From Streptomyces sp. AC550_RSS872 (GTDB lineage: Bacteria; Actinomycetota; Actinomycetes; Streptomycetales; Streptomycetaceae), in contig NZ_JAGMUL010000015.1 of assembly GCF_019049285.1 (NCBI RefSeq), positions 186,001 to 250,000 of the forward strand: a DNA stretch of 64,000 bases. Reading direction: 5' to 3'. The notes under the pieces are model-generated. The model worked only from the letters and a program-made list of their open reading frames with translations, was not told the DNA's origin and ran no database searches. A program made the translations under genes and the position numbers. Positions 31,436-39,872 of the stretch are shown piece after piece. Within the stretch, counting starts at the first letter, position 1. Every line of letters starts with the position of its first letter.

Positions 31436-31740
31436 GTCGCTGTGGGGGCGCGGGGGACGCGAGTGACGGGTTGGGGTTGGGGTAACGGTCGTCGGCGGGC
31501 GGGTGGTTGTCTGGGGGGGGCTGGGAAGGCGGCGTTGGTGACGGCCTTGGTCCTGTGTGAGGTGATGCCTTTCTGGGGCGCTGTGGGGGCGCGGGGGACG
31601 CGAGTGACGGGTTGGGGTTGGGGTAACGGTCGCCGGCTGACGGATGGTTGCCTGCGCGACCGGGAAGGCGGCGTTGACGACGGCCCTGATCCTGCGTGAG
31701 GTGATGCCTCTCCGCGTCGCTGGGCGGGCGAGGGCGCGAG
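31390..31740. repeat. Tandem direct repeat, period about 141 bp, with G-run clusters
   Basis: Bases 31438-31491 and 31579-31632 are identical over 54 bp (offset 141). The flanks also repeat in decayed form: the gene end GATCCTGCGGGCGGCGACGC (31408-31427) recurs near 31551 and 31690, and a third worn copy of the G-rich block starts at 31718. Each identical block holds five G-runs, including GGGTTGGGGTTGGGG, able in principle to form a G-quadruplex. The array begins in the 3' end of the M56 gene and runs to the lcp promoter region. Confidence 0.85.
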
Positions 31741-31854
31741 AAATTCGTGCGGTCCGGGCAACGGATGTTGCGAAGATCGTCGTCTGTTGATGGTGAGGGG
31801 GCCGGGGCCTTTCGGCCGTACAACGACATACGTACATCTACAGAGGGGGCGCGG

Positions 31855-33243
31855 GTGAGTGGAACAGGGCGGCGGCGACGTACGGCGAGCGGCGGCGCGG
31901 GGAGGACCCGGCTGACGCGGCGGGGGCGGATCCTGGCCTGGGGCGGGGGTGTGACCTCGGTGGTCGTCCTCGGTGTCGCCGGGGTGGGCGCCTGGGTCTA
32001 CAACGACCTCGACGACAACATCAAGTCCGCCGACGTCGACGACAAGATCGGCGGCGACCGCCCCGAGAACCTCAGCCCGGGCTCGAAGAACATCCTGGTC
32101 GTCGGCTCCGACAGCCGTGACGGTGCCAACGCCGAATACGGCAAGGACCTGGACACCATGCAGTCGGACACGCTGATGGTGCTGCACGTCCCCGCGAACC
32201 GGAAGTGGGCCGCGGTCGTGTCGTTCCCCCGTGACTCCTGGGTGGAGATACCGGCCTGCGACAAGGGCGACGGGAGCGATTCCGCACTGCATCACGCCAA
32301 GATCAACGAAGCGTTCGCGCTCGGCGGCAGCAGCGGTGAGGTCGCCGGGGCCGCCGCCTGCTCCATCAAGACGGTCGAGGCCAACACAGGCCTGCGCATC
32401 GACCACTTCATGTCCGTCGACTTCCAGGGTTTCAAGGGCATGGTCGACGCCCTGGACGGCATAGAGGTCTGCCCGGAGCAGGCCATCCACTCCAAGAAGG
32501 CCCGCCTGGACATGGACGCCGGCTGCCAGACGGTCGAGGGCGAGAAGGCCCTCGGCTATGTACGGGTCCGCTACGGGGTCGGCGACAACTCCGACATCGG
32601 ACGCATCGGACGCCAGCAGGAGTTCATGAACGCCCTGGCCGAGAAGGCGCAGAGCAAGCTGACCAACCCGAAGGCGCTGTACGGCTTCCTGGGGTCCGCC
32701 ACCAAGTCCCTGACCACGGACCCCGATCTGGCCGGCGTCAAACCGCTGTACGGACTCGCCTCCGAGCTCAAGGGCATCCCGAGCGACCGGCTGGCCTTCC
32801 TCACCGTGCCCAACTACCCGCGCGAGGCGGACGTGCCCACCGACAGGGCCAACGTCGTCTGGCAGTACCCGCAGGCCGCCGACCTGTTCACCTCCCTGGC
32901 CAGGGACAAGGAGATCGACAAGAAGCGACTGGAGGCCGACGCGAAGAACCCCGTGTACGCCTCCTCCGTGCGCGTGCGGGTCCTCAACGGCACGGGAGTC
33001 TCGGGGCGGGCCGCCACCGTCGCGGAGAAGCTGGGCACGGCGGGTGTCACCGTCGCCGGTACGGGCAACGCCCCGCAGGACACCGGCAGGACGACGGTGA
33101 CCTACCCCGCGGGCCTGGAGAAGCAGGCCGAGGCGCTGGCCGCCCGGTTGCCCGGCGTGCGGGCCACCCAGGCGTCGGATGCCGAGGCGGGTGTGGTCAC
33201 CCTGGTCGTCGGCAAGGACCTCGACCCCGAGGACATCCGCTGA
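31855..33243 (+). CDS. LCP (LytR-CpsA-Psr) family protein with LytR_C domain
   Basis: About 462 residues from GTG 31855 with AGAGGGGG upstream. A short basic cytosolic segment, one membrane helix (GGGVTSVVVLGVAGVGAWVY), then the LCP catalytic domain: ILVVGSDSRDG, QSDTLMVLHVPANRK, VVSFPRDSWVEIP, and the RIGRQQEFMNAL block. A C-terminal LytR_C domain follows (VRVLNGTGVSGRAATVAEKL). LCP enzymes attach teichoic acids or other glycopolymers from polyprenyl carriers to peptidoglycan. Single gene with a terminator after it. Confidence 0.93.
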   Translation: MSGTGRRRRTASGGAGRTRLTRRGRILAWGGGVTSVVVLGVAGVGAWVYNDLDDNIKSADVDDKIGGDRPENLSPGSKNILVVGSDSRDGANAEYGKDLDTMQSDTLMVLHVPANRKWAAVVSFPRDSWVEIPACDKGDGSDSALHHAKINEAFALGGSSGEVAGAAACSIKTVEANTGLRIDHFMSVDFQGFKGMVDALDGIEVCPEQAIHSKKARLDMDAGCQTVEGEKALGYVRVRYGVGDNSDIGRIGRQQEFMNALAEKAQSKLTNPKALYGFLGSATKSLTTDPDLAGVKPLYGLASELKGIPSDRLAFLTVPNYPREADVPTDRANVVWQYPQAADLFTSLARDKEIDKKRLEADAKNPVYASSVRVRVLNGTGVSGRAATVAEKLGTAGVTVAGTGNAPQDTGRTTVTYPAGLEKQAEALAARLPGVRATQASDAEAGVVTLVVGKDLDPEDIR

Positions 33244-33250
33244 TACGCCG

Positions 33251-33282
33251 CGCCGGGCGGACACGGGTCGCGTCCGCCCGGC
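33251..33282. terminator. Hairpin between convergent lcp and terB
   Basis: GCCGGGCGGAC (33252-33262) pairs perfectly with GTCCGCCCGGC (33272-33282) around a 9-base loop, between two convergent genes. Confidence 0.75.
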
Positions 33283-33313
33283 ACGGGCTCAGGCGAGTGC
33301 TGACGCCGGCCGA

Positions 33314-33769
33314 TCAGAGGTCGAACTCGTGCGGCGGCAGGTCGAGCGCGTAGCACGCCTCGCGGACCACCGCCTGCTCGTCCTTGTCGAAGTCGCCGTC
33401 CGCGCCGCCGATGACGATGCCGATCTGGATCACGGCACGCGCCTCGGCGGGCTTCTTCTTCGCCTTGGCGATCTCCTGCATCACACTCACCTTGCCGAAG
33501 TCGAAGTCGGTGGTGAGCCGGTTCAGGTTCTCCTCGAACCGCCGGCGCAGATCGTCGGCGGGGAAGTTCTGCAACACCTCGTTGGTGGCGATCAGTTGGG
33601 CAACGCGCTGCCGTTCGGAGGAGTCGACGGTGCCGTCGGCCGCGGCGACGAGCGCGCACATCGCCATGCTCGCGTCGCGGAAGGCGCCGCTCTTGAGGTC
33701 GTTCTTCTTCGCCACCAGCTGGGTCTGCATCGTCGATGCGGACTCCTTGATGCGGTCCCACAGGGCCAT
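33314..33769 (-). CDS. terB: TerB-family tellurite-resistance-type protein
   Basis: 151 residues, all helical. TerB pattern: MALWDRIKESASTMQTQL, FRDASMAMCALVAAADGTVD, ERQRVAQLI, and the second acidic metal-binding motif IVIGGADGDFDKDEQAVV. TerB proteins bind Ca2+ and act with TerC/TerD partners in metal or phage stress; none of those is nearby. A 22-bp palindrome nearly matching the blaI operator lies 21 bp before the start codon, so BlaI control is likely. Confidence 0.9.
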   Translation of the reverse strand: MALWDRIKESASTMQTQLVAKKNDLKSGAFRDASMAMCALVAAADGTVDSSERQRVAQLIATNEVLQNFPADDLRRRFEENLNRLTTDFDFGKVSVMQEIAKAKKKPAEARAVIQIGIVIGGADGDFDKDEQAVVREACYALDLPPHEFDL

Positions 33770-33789
33770 GAGGGCTCCATATGTCGTTG

Positions 33790-33811
33790 ACTTCTACAGC
33801 AGTGTAGAAGT
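33790..33811. promoter_or_regulatory. BlaI-type operator upstream of terB
   Basis: ACTTCTACA-GCAG-TGTAGAAGT: perfect 9-bp arms around 4 bp. Its core TCTACAGCAGTGTAGA differs from the tatA/blaI site by one base of 16. Its position just upstream of terB would block transcription when bound. Confidence 0.78.
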
Positions 33812-33825
33812 TACCAGGTGTCGAG

Positions 33826-34310
33826 ATGTCGGTCCGAACCAGAAGCCTGTGCGCTGTTCGCCGCGGCCGAGTTCTGGTGATCGGTATGCTCGCCGAACCG
33901 TCGCTCGCGGCGCTGCTCAGCGGCCCGCTTCAGGCGCTCGGCCTGGGCGGGGCCGCCTGGTCCGTGGCGACCGTGCTGGGCGCGGTCGTCTCCACCGTCG
34001 TACTGACGGTGATCGGCGAGCTGGTGCCGAAGAACTGGGCGATCTCCCGGCCGCTCGCGGACGCGAAGGTGGTCGCGGGGCCGCAGAGCGGCTTCACGGC
34101 CGGCGTCGGCCCGTTCATCCACCATCTGAACAACACCGCGAACCGTGTCCTCCGCCGCTTCGGCCAGGAGCCCGCCGAGGAGCCGGACTCCGCCCGCAGC
34201 CCCGAGGAACTCGTCGCGCTCGCCCGGCACTCGGCCGCCCAGGGCGCCCTGGAGCACGACTCCGCCGAACTGTTCGTCCGCACCCTGCACCTGGGCCGGC
34301 CACCGTGTGA
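33826..34310 (+). pseudogene. Truncated hemolysin/CNNM-type transporter
   Basis: From about 33880 the frame reads IGMLAEPSLAALLSGPLQAL, STVVLTVIGELVPKNWAI, VGPFIHHLNNTANRVLRRFG and RSPEELVALARHSAAQGALE, matching the middle of CNNM-domain (CorC/HlyC-like) proteins. The first one to two membrane helices are missing, replaced by the terB promoter, and homology stops after FVRTLHLG, before the CBS and CorC_HlyC domains. Both ends are lost, so it is a remnant; the open frame runs on to 34383 with unrelated residues. Confidence 0.75.
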
Positions 34311-34417
34311 TCACCGAGCCACTCGGTGCGGGGCGCGGGGACGGGGTGGCTCGTACGTGTGCGACAGCCGGCCTTGTGGTTGAACCAGCACGGGGAAGTG
34401 TGCTTAGGGTGCTGGCG

Positions 34418-35578
34418 ATGTCCGCTGACACCACACCCGTACCCACTGTCACACGCGCACCGGAACGACGGCAGCAGCCGCTGCCGTCCGCGGGGGCGGG
34501 TGAGAGACGGGCCGAGCAGCGGGACCCGTTTCTCGACAACGCCAAGTACCTGGCGATCCTGCCGGTGGCGGCCGGCCATGCCTGGGAGCCGCTGCGGGAC
34601 GGCAGCCGGGCCGTCACCGCGCTGTACATGCTCGTGTACGCCTTCCACATGCCGTTGTTCGCGGTGGTCTCGGGCTACTTCTCGCGCGGCTTCGAGGCGG
34701 AACCGCGCAGGATCGGACGCCTGCTGACGGGTGTGGCGCTTCCCTATGTGGTCTTCGAGGTGGCGTACACCCTGTTCACACGGTGGACCAGCGAGGATCC
34801 CGACCGGCCGATCAGCCTGCTGGACCCGCTGTACCTGACCTGGTTCCTGGCGGCGCTGTTCATCTGGCGGCTGACGTCCCCGGTCTGGCGGCTCGTGCGG
34901 TGGCCGCTGCCGCTCGCGCTCGCCGTCGCCATGCTCGCCACGCTCTCGCCCTCCATCGGCGACGACCTCGGTCTGCAACGTGTCCTTCAGTTCCTGCCGT
35001 ACTTCGTGCTGGGCCTGCTGCTGAGGCCGGAGCACTTCCGACTGGTCCGCCGCCGTTCGGCGCGTGTCCTGGCCGTACCGGTCGCTGTCTGTGCCCTCGC
35101 TGTCGCGTACTGGGCGGTCTCATGGATGAACTACGCCTGGTTCTTCCACAGCGAGAGCGCCGAGGAACTGGCCGCGCCGGCCTGGTACGGCCCCGTGATG
35201 ACCCTGGCCGCCTTCGGCTGCTCCGTCGTCCTGGTCGCCTGCTTCCTCGCCTGGGTGCCCGGACGGCGGACGTGGTTCACCGCGCTGGGCGCCGGCACAC
35301 TGGCCGGCTTCCTGCTGCACGGCTTCGTCGCCCAGGCCGCCAAGTACGGGGACTGGTACGAGCCTGCCTGGATCCGGCAGCCCGTCGGTGAAATCACTGT
35401 CACGCTGGTCGCCGCAGCCGTCATGACCGCGCTGTGCGCCCCCGTTGTCCAGCGCGTCTTTCGCTGGGTGATCCGCGGGACGGCAATCCCCTTGGTGCAG
35501 GGCCGTCGGATGTCGTCGGCAGGGTTCGTGCAGGCCCTTCGTCGAGCGTTTGTGCGTGTGTGCCGCCAGGAAGGATGA
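34418..35578 (+). CDS. Acyltransferase family membrane protein (AT3 type)
   Basis: About 386 residues. After a polar N-terminus comes RDPFLDNAKYLAILPVAAGH, the AT3 entry motif (D..K.L.I..V..GH), then about ten membrane helices, with YAFHMPLFAVVSGYFSRGF, LTWFLAALFIWRL and FLPYFVLGLLL. These enzymes acetylate or succinylate sugars or lipids; related Streptomyces proteins modify cell-wall polymers. ATG 34418 is the first reasonable start; the open frame further upstream overlaps the CNNM remnant. Confidence 0.85.
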   Translation: MSADTTPVPTVTRAPERRQQPLPSAGAGERRAEQRDPFLDNAKYLAILPVAAGHAWEPLRDGSRAVTALYMLVYAFHMPLFAVVSGYFSRGFEAEPRRIGRLLTGVALPYVVFEVAYTLFTRWTSEDPDRPISLLDPLYLTWFLAALFIWRLTSPVWRLVRWPLPLALAVAMLATLSPSIGDDLGLQRVLQFLPYFVLGLLLRPEHFRLVRRRSARVLAVPVAVCALAVAYWAVSWMNYAWFFHSESAEELAAPAWYGPVMTLAAFGCSVVLVACFLAWVPGRRTWFTALGAGTLAGFLLHGFVAQAAKYGDWYEPAWIRQPVGEITVTLVAAAVMTALCAPVVQRVFRWVIRGTAIPLVQGRRMSSAGFVQALRRAFVRVCRQEG

Positions 35579-35762
35579 CTGGTGGGCGCGGTGGCGGGAG
35601 TGGGCGGGAGCGGCGAGACGCCCCCGACCGGCAGACGCGTGGTACGCCGACGGCCTGCCTGACCTTGTGCACGACGCCCGGCGTCGGAGAAACCACCCAT
35701 GGCCCGTCAACCCGCCGTCTCAACCGCCCCTGGACGGTGACGGTCTCCGGGAAGGAGGAGCC

Positions 35763-36050
35763 ATGCCCCACCCCGACGACGAGCGCCTGGTCGCTCTCGA
35801 AGCGCGACTCGCACGTGACGATCCCCGGTTCGCCGAGGCGCTGCGCACCGGGCGCCCCGCACCGCCCCGTGAGTACCGGCGTACCGGAGCGTGGTGGATG
35901 CTCCTGACCGCCGTGGCCGTGCTGATCACCGGTGTCGTGCTGCCCGACGGCCTGCTCATCGCCACCGGTCTGGTCCTCTCCGGTATCGCCGTGCAGTTGC
36001 TCGACCCGCATCGCGCGCGGCCGGAGCAGCGCCTTCCGCCGTACCTCTGA
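35763..36050 (+). CDS. DUF3040 membrane protein
   Basis: 95 residues: an N-terminal DERLVALEARLARDDPRFAEA segment (classic DUF3040), then two membrane helices (WWMLLTAVAVLITGVVL and LLIATGLVLSGIAVQLL). Start supported by GGAAGGAGGAGCC before ATG. Function unknown; very common in actinomycetes. Confidence 0.88.
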   Translation: MPHPDDERLVALEARLARDDPRFAEALRTGRPAPPREYRRTGAWWMLLTAVAVLITGVVLPDGLLIATGLVLSGIAVQLLDPHRARPEQRLPPYL

Positions 36051-36580
36051 AGCCCATGGCACGCCGGTGAACCACCGTCCGTACGACGACAGGCTGTTGG
36101 GGTGCGCTAGAATCTTTTACCAAGCCCTTACGCTCCGTTGAGCGAGGGCTCGCTCAGTCGTTGGGGTGGTCGTCGCCGCATTCCGGCCGACGTGATGGGG
36201 GGCGTGGGATGAGCCGAGTCGCCTGCGTGCGCGTCGACGTCCCGGTCCGCGTCGAGAACGCCGCCCGCGACGGCGTCCCTGATACCGACAGCGCCACCGA
36301 CCCGGCCGGGCGCTCCTCGCGCTGACGAGCGTCCCGCCCTGCCCCGGCCCGATGCCGGGGCCCGCGAACCCCATCGCGCCGCCCGCTGAGCCGTCGCGCT
36401 CGGTTCCGGGACACGAAGCTCGGCGCCGTCCCGCCGGGCGACGCCACGAATCCGACCCGTCCCAGCGACGGCGCGCGAACCGGCAACAGCACCCCACGGC
36501 CCGTCCGGAGCTCAAGCCCGGCCGCCTGCACCCGCAACAGGCACAGACGCCGCCGAACCGATCACGGAGGTCCGACGCCC
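36051..36580. other. Long leader of the first antiporter gene
   Basis: 530 bp without a clear gene. It holds a TAGAAT -10-like element (36108-36113), an 8-bp perfect inverted repeat TGAGCGAG-GG-CTCGCTCA (36139-36156), and a possible 38-codon reading frame (36209-36325, MSRVACVRVDVPVRVE...) that I cannot support further. I looked for the c-di-AMP (ydaO) riboswitch core and did not find it. Confidence 0.35.
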
Positions 36581-37891
36581 GTGCACAACACCGCTGCCAT
36601 GCTCATCGAACTCGGGGCGATCATCCTCGTCCTGGGGCTGCTGGGCCGCCTCGCCGGCCGGGCGGGCTTCTCGCCCATACCCCTGTACCTGCTCGCCGGA
36701 CTCGCCTTCGGCCACGGCGGCATCCTCCCCCTGCAAGCCAGCGAGGAGTTCGTCGCCACCGGCGCCGAGATCGGCGTCATCCTGCTGTTGCTCCTGCTCG
36801 GCCTGGAGTACAGCGCCTCGGAACTGGTCGACACCCTCAAGACCCAATACCCCTCCGGCGCCGTCGACTTCGTCCTCAACGCCGCCCCCGGCGCCGCCAT
36901 GGCCCTGCTGCTCGGCTGGGGCCCGATCGCCGCCGTGGCCCTCGCCGGGGTCACCTGGATCTCCTCGTCCGGCGTCATCGCCAAGGTCCTCGGCGATCTG
37001 CGCAGGCTCGGCAACCGAGAAACCCCCGTCGTGCTCGGCGTGCTGGTCCTGGAAGACCTCTCCATGGCCGTCTACCTGCCGATCCTCACCGCGCTGCTGG
37101 CCGGGGTGAGCCTGGCGGGCGGCGCCGTGACCCTGCTGATCGCCCTCGGCACGGTCGGCGCCGTGCTGTACGTGGCGCTGCGGCACGGCCGCCTCATCAG
37201 CCGTGCCGTCTCCTCGGACAGCGCGGAGATGCTGCTGTTGGTCGTCTTCGGGCTCACCTTGCTGGTCGCGGGCATCGCCCAGCAGCTCCAAGTGTCGGCG
37301 GCGGTGGGCGCGTTCCTGGTCGGCATCGCCCTGTCCGGCGAGGTCGCCGAAGGGGCCGGCAACCTCCTCACACCGCTGCGGGACCTGTTCGCCGCGGTGT
37401 TCTTCGTCTTCTTCGGCCTGCACACCGACCCCGCGGACATCCCGCCCGTACTGCTGCCCGCCCTCGCCCTGGCCGCCGTCACCACCTTCACGAAGATCGT
37501 CACCGGCTACTGGGCCGCCCGCCGCGCCGGGATCTCGTCCAAGGGGCGCTGGCGGGCCGGTGGAACCCTCGTGGCGCGGGGCGAGTTCTCCATCGTCATC
37601 GCCGGACTCGCGGTCGGGGTCGAACCGCGCATCGGCCCGCTGGCCACGGCCTACGTCCTGATCCTGGTCGTCCTCGGCCCGCTCGCCGCCCGCTGGACCG
37701 AGCCCCTGGCCCGCCGCCTCACCCGTTCCTCGCGCCGGCGGCAACCGGAGTTCCACAGCGGCCGGTCACTCCCGGCGGAGGATGCCGGCGGCCGCGTCCA
37801 CGCCCTCACGGGTGCCGATCACGATCAGGATGTCGCCGCCGGCCAGCCGGAAGTCCGGCCCGGGGGAGGGGATCGCCTCGGCGCGTCGTAG
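36581..37891 (+). CDS. khtU: CPA2 cation:proton antiporter, KhtU-like (copy 1)
   Basis: 436 residues from GTG 36581 with CACGGAGG upstream. About 12 membrane helices: FSPIPLYLLAGLAFGHGGIL, TWISSSGVIAKVLGDLRRLG, VLEDLSMAVYLPILTA, QLQVSAAVGAFLVGIALSGE and FVFFGLHTDPADIPPVLLPA. It exports K+ (or Na+) for H+. The last 42 residues (37766-37891) are encoded antisense to the convergent khtT copy 1 and show no homology, so the tail is a read-through of the partner's opposite strand. Paralogue at 43136. Confidence 0.92.
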   Translation: MHNTAAMLIELGAIILVLGLLGRLAGRAGFSPIPLYLLAGLAFGHGGILPLQASEEFVATGAEIGVILLLLLLGLEYSASELVDTLKTQYPSGAVDFVLNAAPGAAMALLLGWGPIAAVALAGVTWISSSGVIAKVLGDLRRLGNRETPVVLGVLVLEDLSMAVYLPILTALLAGVSLAGGAVTLLIALGTVGAVLYVALRHGRLISRAVSSDSAEMLLLVVFGLTLLVAGIAQQLQVSAAVGAFLVGIALSGEVAEGAGNLLTPLRDLFAAVFFVFFGLHTDPADIPPVLLPALALAAVTTFTKIVTGYWAARRAGISSKGRWRAGGTLVARGEFSIVIAGLAVGVEPRIGPLATAYVLILVVLGPLAARWTEPLARRLTRSSRRRQPEFHSGRSLPAEDAGGRVHALTGADHDQDVAAGQPEVRPGGGDRLGAS

Positions 37892-38251
37892 GACGGCCAC
37901 GATGGACACGCCGGTCTCGGTGCGCATCCGGGTCTCGCCGAGGACCCGCCCGTTCCAGTGCGAGAGCGACGACAGCTCGATCCGTTCGGCCACCAGGCCC
38001 AGTTCGGTGGTGGACAGCAGGTTCGGGCTGTGGTGCGCCGGCATCAGGGCGTCGATGAGGGCCTCGGCCTCGCCCGAGGTCATCCGCACCGACAGCGCGC
38101 ACGCGTCCGGATCGTCCTGCCGGTACGCGTTCAGGGTCCGCGCCCCGTCCCGGTGCGCGACCACCGACAGGCGACGCTGCTCGCGCGTCGTGAGGTCGTA
38201 ACGGACCCCGATGCCCGGCAACGGCGTACGGCTCAGACGCGTGACCCCCAC
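37766..38251 (-). CDS. khtT: Antiporter regulatory subunit, KhtT-like (copy 1)
   Basis: 161 residues from GTG 38251 behind AGGGGGA. N-terminal region LSRTPLPGIGVRYDLTTREQ, middle HHSPNLLSTTELGLVAERIE, and a C-terminal TrkA-C (RCK_C) domain with FRLAGGDILIVIGTREGV. In Bacillus, KhtT gates KhtU and binds c-di-AMP. Here it is convergent with khtU copy 1 and overlaps it by 126 bp, so the two cannot share a transcript. About 75-80% identical by eye to copy 2 at 42647. Confidence 0.9.
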   Translation of the reverse strand: MGVTRLSRTPLPGIGVRYDLTTREQRRLSVVAHRDGARTLNAYRQDDPDACALSVRMTSGEAEALIDALMPAHHSPNLLSTTELGLVAERIELSSLSHWNGRVLGETRMRTETGVSIVAVLRRAEAIPSPGPDFRLAGGDILIVIGTREGVDAAAGILRRE

Positions 38252-38449
38252 GACTGTCCCCCTGTCTGGTTCGGATGTTCCTCCGGTCAACGTTCGGTGA
38301 CACCCTAACGAGGGCCCGGAGTCGACCGCGGGGAAGGCGGCCGTGCGGAGCCTGGGACAATGGAGGGCCAGGATCCACGGCGCCGATGCCGGGGGACCGG
38401 AGTCCCGCCTCCGTCCGCATCGGGGAGATGACGGGGAGGGAACGTCAGC

Positions 38450-38893
38450 ATGATCGAGTGGGTGTCCGTCAGCAGCGGTGCCAGGCCTGTCCCACGGCCC
38501 GTCGCCACCCCGCTGGTGTGGGCCGCGGCGTTCGGCGGGGCACTGGTGCTGGTGGCGCTGCTCAACTCCGTCGTGGGCACCGACCGCCCCGGCCTCGCCC
38601 TGGCCGTGCTGTCCCTGCTCGCCGCCCTGCTCGGCCTGTGCGCCCGTTTCACCGCGGCCCCCGGCACCGCCCTGCTGTGCTGGCTCTTCCTCAACGGCTT
38701 CGCCATCCCACCCGCCGGAATCCTCACCTGGGTAGCGCACCGCGACACCTTCTGGCTGACCTGCCTGCTCGTCGCCGCCCTCGTCGGCACCGCCCTGGCC
38801 CGCCTGCTCCACGCCCGCGCGGCCTACCGCCGCCTCACCGGCGACACCGGCTCCGGCGCACTGGAGCCCGGGGATGCGCAGTACGACACCTGA
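38450..38893 (+). CDS. Small membrane protein of unknown function
   Basis: 147 residues with four membrane helices (PLVWAAAFGGALVLVALLN; GLALAVLSLLAALLGLCARF; TALLCWLFLNGFAIPPAGIL; FWLTCLLVAALVGTALARLL). GGGAGGGA precedes the ATG. This layout resembles the DUF4118-like membrane part of sensor kinases without the kinase (inference). No function assigned. Confidence 0.7.
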   Translation: MIEWVSVSSGARPVPRPVATPLVWAAAFGGALVLVALLNSVVGTDRPGLALAVLSLLAALLGLCARFTAAPGTALLCWLFLNGFAIPPAGILTWVAHRDTFWLTCLLVAALVGTALARLLHARAAYRRLTGDTGSGALEPGDAQYDT

Positions 38894-38966
38894 CCGAGAC
38901 CGTGAAACGCGCTTGCGAAGCCGTCCGGACAGGCGGTACCCAGCATGGGACGACAAGGAGCACACC

Positions 38967-39683
38967 ATGCCGCCCCGCCTGGGTTCCCTGAACGAATTCT
39001 GCTGGATGGACCTCAAGACCCGGGACTTACCCGGCACCGCGGCCTTCTTCGCCGAGACGCTCGGCTGGCGCTTCGCGGTGGATGAGGGGGACTGGCGCAA
39101 GGCCACGAAGATAGCCACCGGAGGTCACTCCATCGGCGGGGTGAGCGACCTGGCCAACCCGGTCTACCCCTCGCGGACGCCCGCACATGTCTCCTACTAC
39201 CTGGCGGTCGACGACGTGGACCGCCGCACCGAAGCGGCGACGGAGCTGGGTGCGCGTGTTGTGGTGGCGCCCTTCGACGCGGGGGACCAGGGCCGTACGG
39301 CGACATTGGTCGACCCCATGGGCGCCGCCTTCTCCCTGTGGCAGCCCCGCCGATTCACCGGATGGACGTTCCCGCCCCACCTGGCCGGTGCCCCGCACCG
39401 CATGGTGCTGGCCTGCGATCAGCCCGACGAAGCCCGGCACTTCTACCGGCAGGCCATGGGAACGCCGCCGGAGTGTGCCGACTTCGTCGCCCCCGACGGG
39501 TCCGACCCGGCGGCCCCGCGCTGGGAACTCGTGGTCGGGGTCGATGAACCGCACCACGTCGCGGGGCGCGCGCAGGACCAAGACCGGGACACTTCCACCT
39601 GGTTCGACGAGGCCGGGCGTCCCGTTGCCCGGATCAGCAGCCCGGAGGGACTCACCTTCCAGGTCCGGCGCATGCGCCCGTGA
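38967..39683 (+). CDS. VOC (glyoxalase/bleomycin-resistance) family protein
   Basis: 238 residues with two VOC modules: residues 8-120 (NEFCWMDLKTRDLPGTAAFF ... TATLVDPMGAAFSLWQP) and 130-235 (HRMVLACDQPDEARHFYRQA ... ARISSPEGLTFQVRRM). AAGGAG is 6-7 bp before the ATG. Such two-module proteins are often labelled hydroxylase or glyoxalase-like; the substrate is unknown. Confidence 0.85.
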   Translation: MPPRLGSLNEFCWMDLKTRDLPGTAAFFAETLGWRFAVDEGDWRKATKIATGGHSIGGVSDLANPVYPSRTPAHVSYYLAVDDVDRRTEAATELGARVVVAPFDAGDQGRTATLVDPMGAAFSLWQPRRFTGWTFPPHLAGAPHRMVLACDQPDEARHFYRQAMGTPPECADFVAPDGSDPAAPRWELVVGVDEPHHVAGRAQDQDRDTSTWFDEAGRPVARISSPEGLTFQVRRMRP

Positions 39684-39872
39684 AGGGCACGTACCTGTTC
39701 GCCGGTGTCGGGGGCGGCGATGGCGACGATGGTCCGGTCGACCGAGGTGAGGACGCGGTCTCGCCACGACGCAAGTACGTGTCACTCACCCGTCCGGTCT
39801 GCGCCCGACCGGGCGACGCCGCATCACCGGCGGATCAGGCCGGCGCCCCCGGCCCACACCGACCCGGCCTGG

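Noticed and set aside
31828..31846. ATCTACAG half site before the lcp gene
   Set aside because: Only one arm of the BlaI palindrome is present, so it is not an operator by itself.
35550..35762. N-terminal extension of the DUF3040 protein (DDWWARWREWAG...)
   Set aside because: The strong GGAAGGAGG site and the family start both place translation at 35763.
36051..36580. c-di-AMP riboswitch ahead of khtU copy 1
   Set aside because: The leader is long and the gene type fits, but the conserved ydaO core could not be found by eye.
39684..39872. Protein-like minus-strand reading (RVLTSVDRTIVAIAAPDTGE) between the VOC and hydrolase genes
   Set aside because: No start codon, no recognised family and only about 40 codons; too little to call a gene or a relic.
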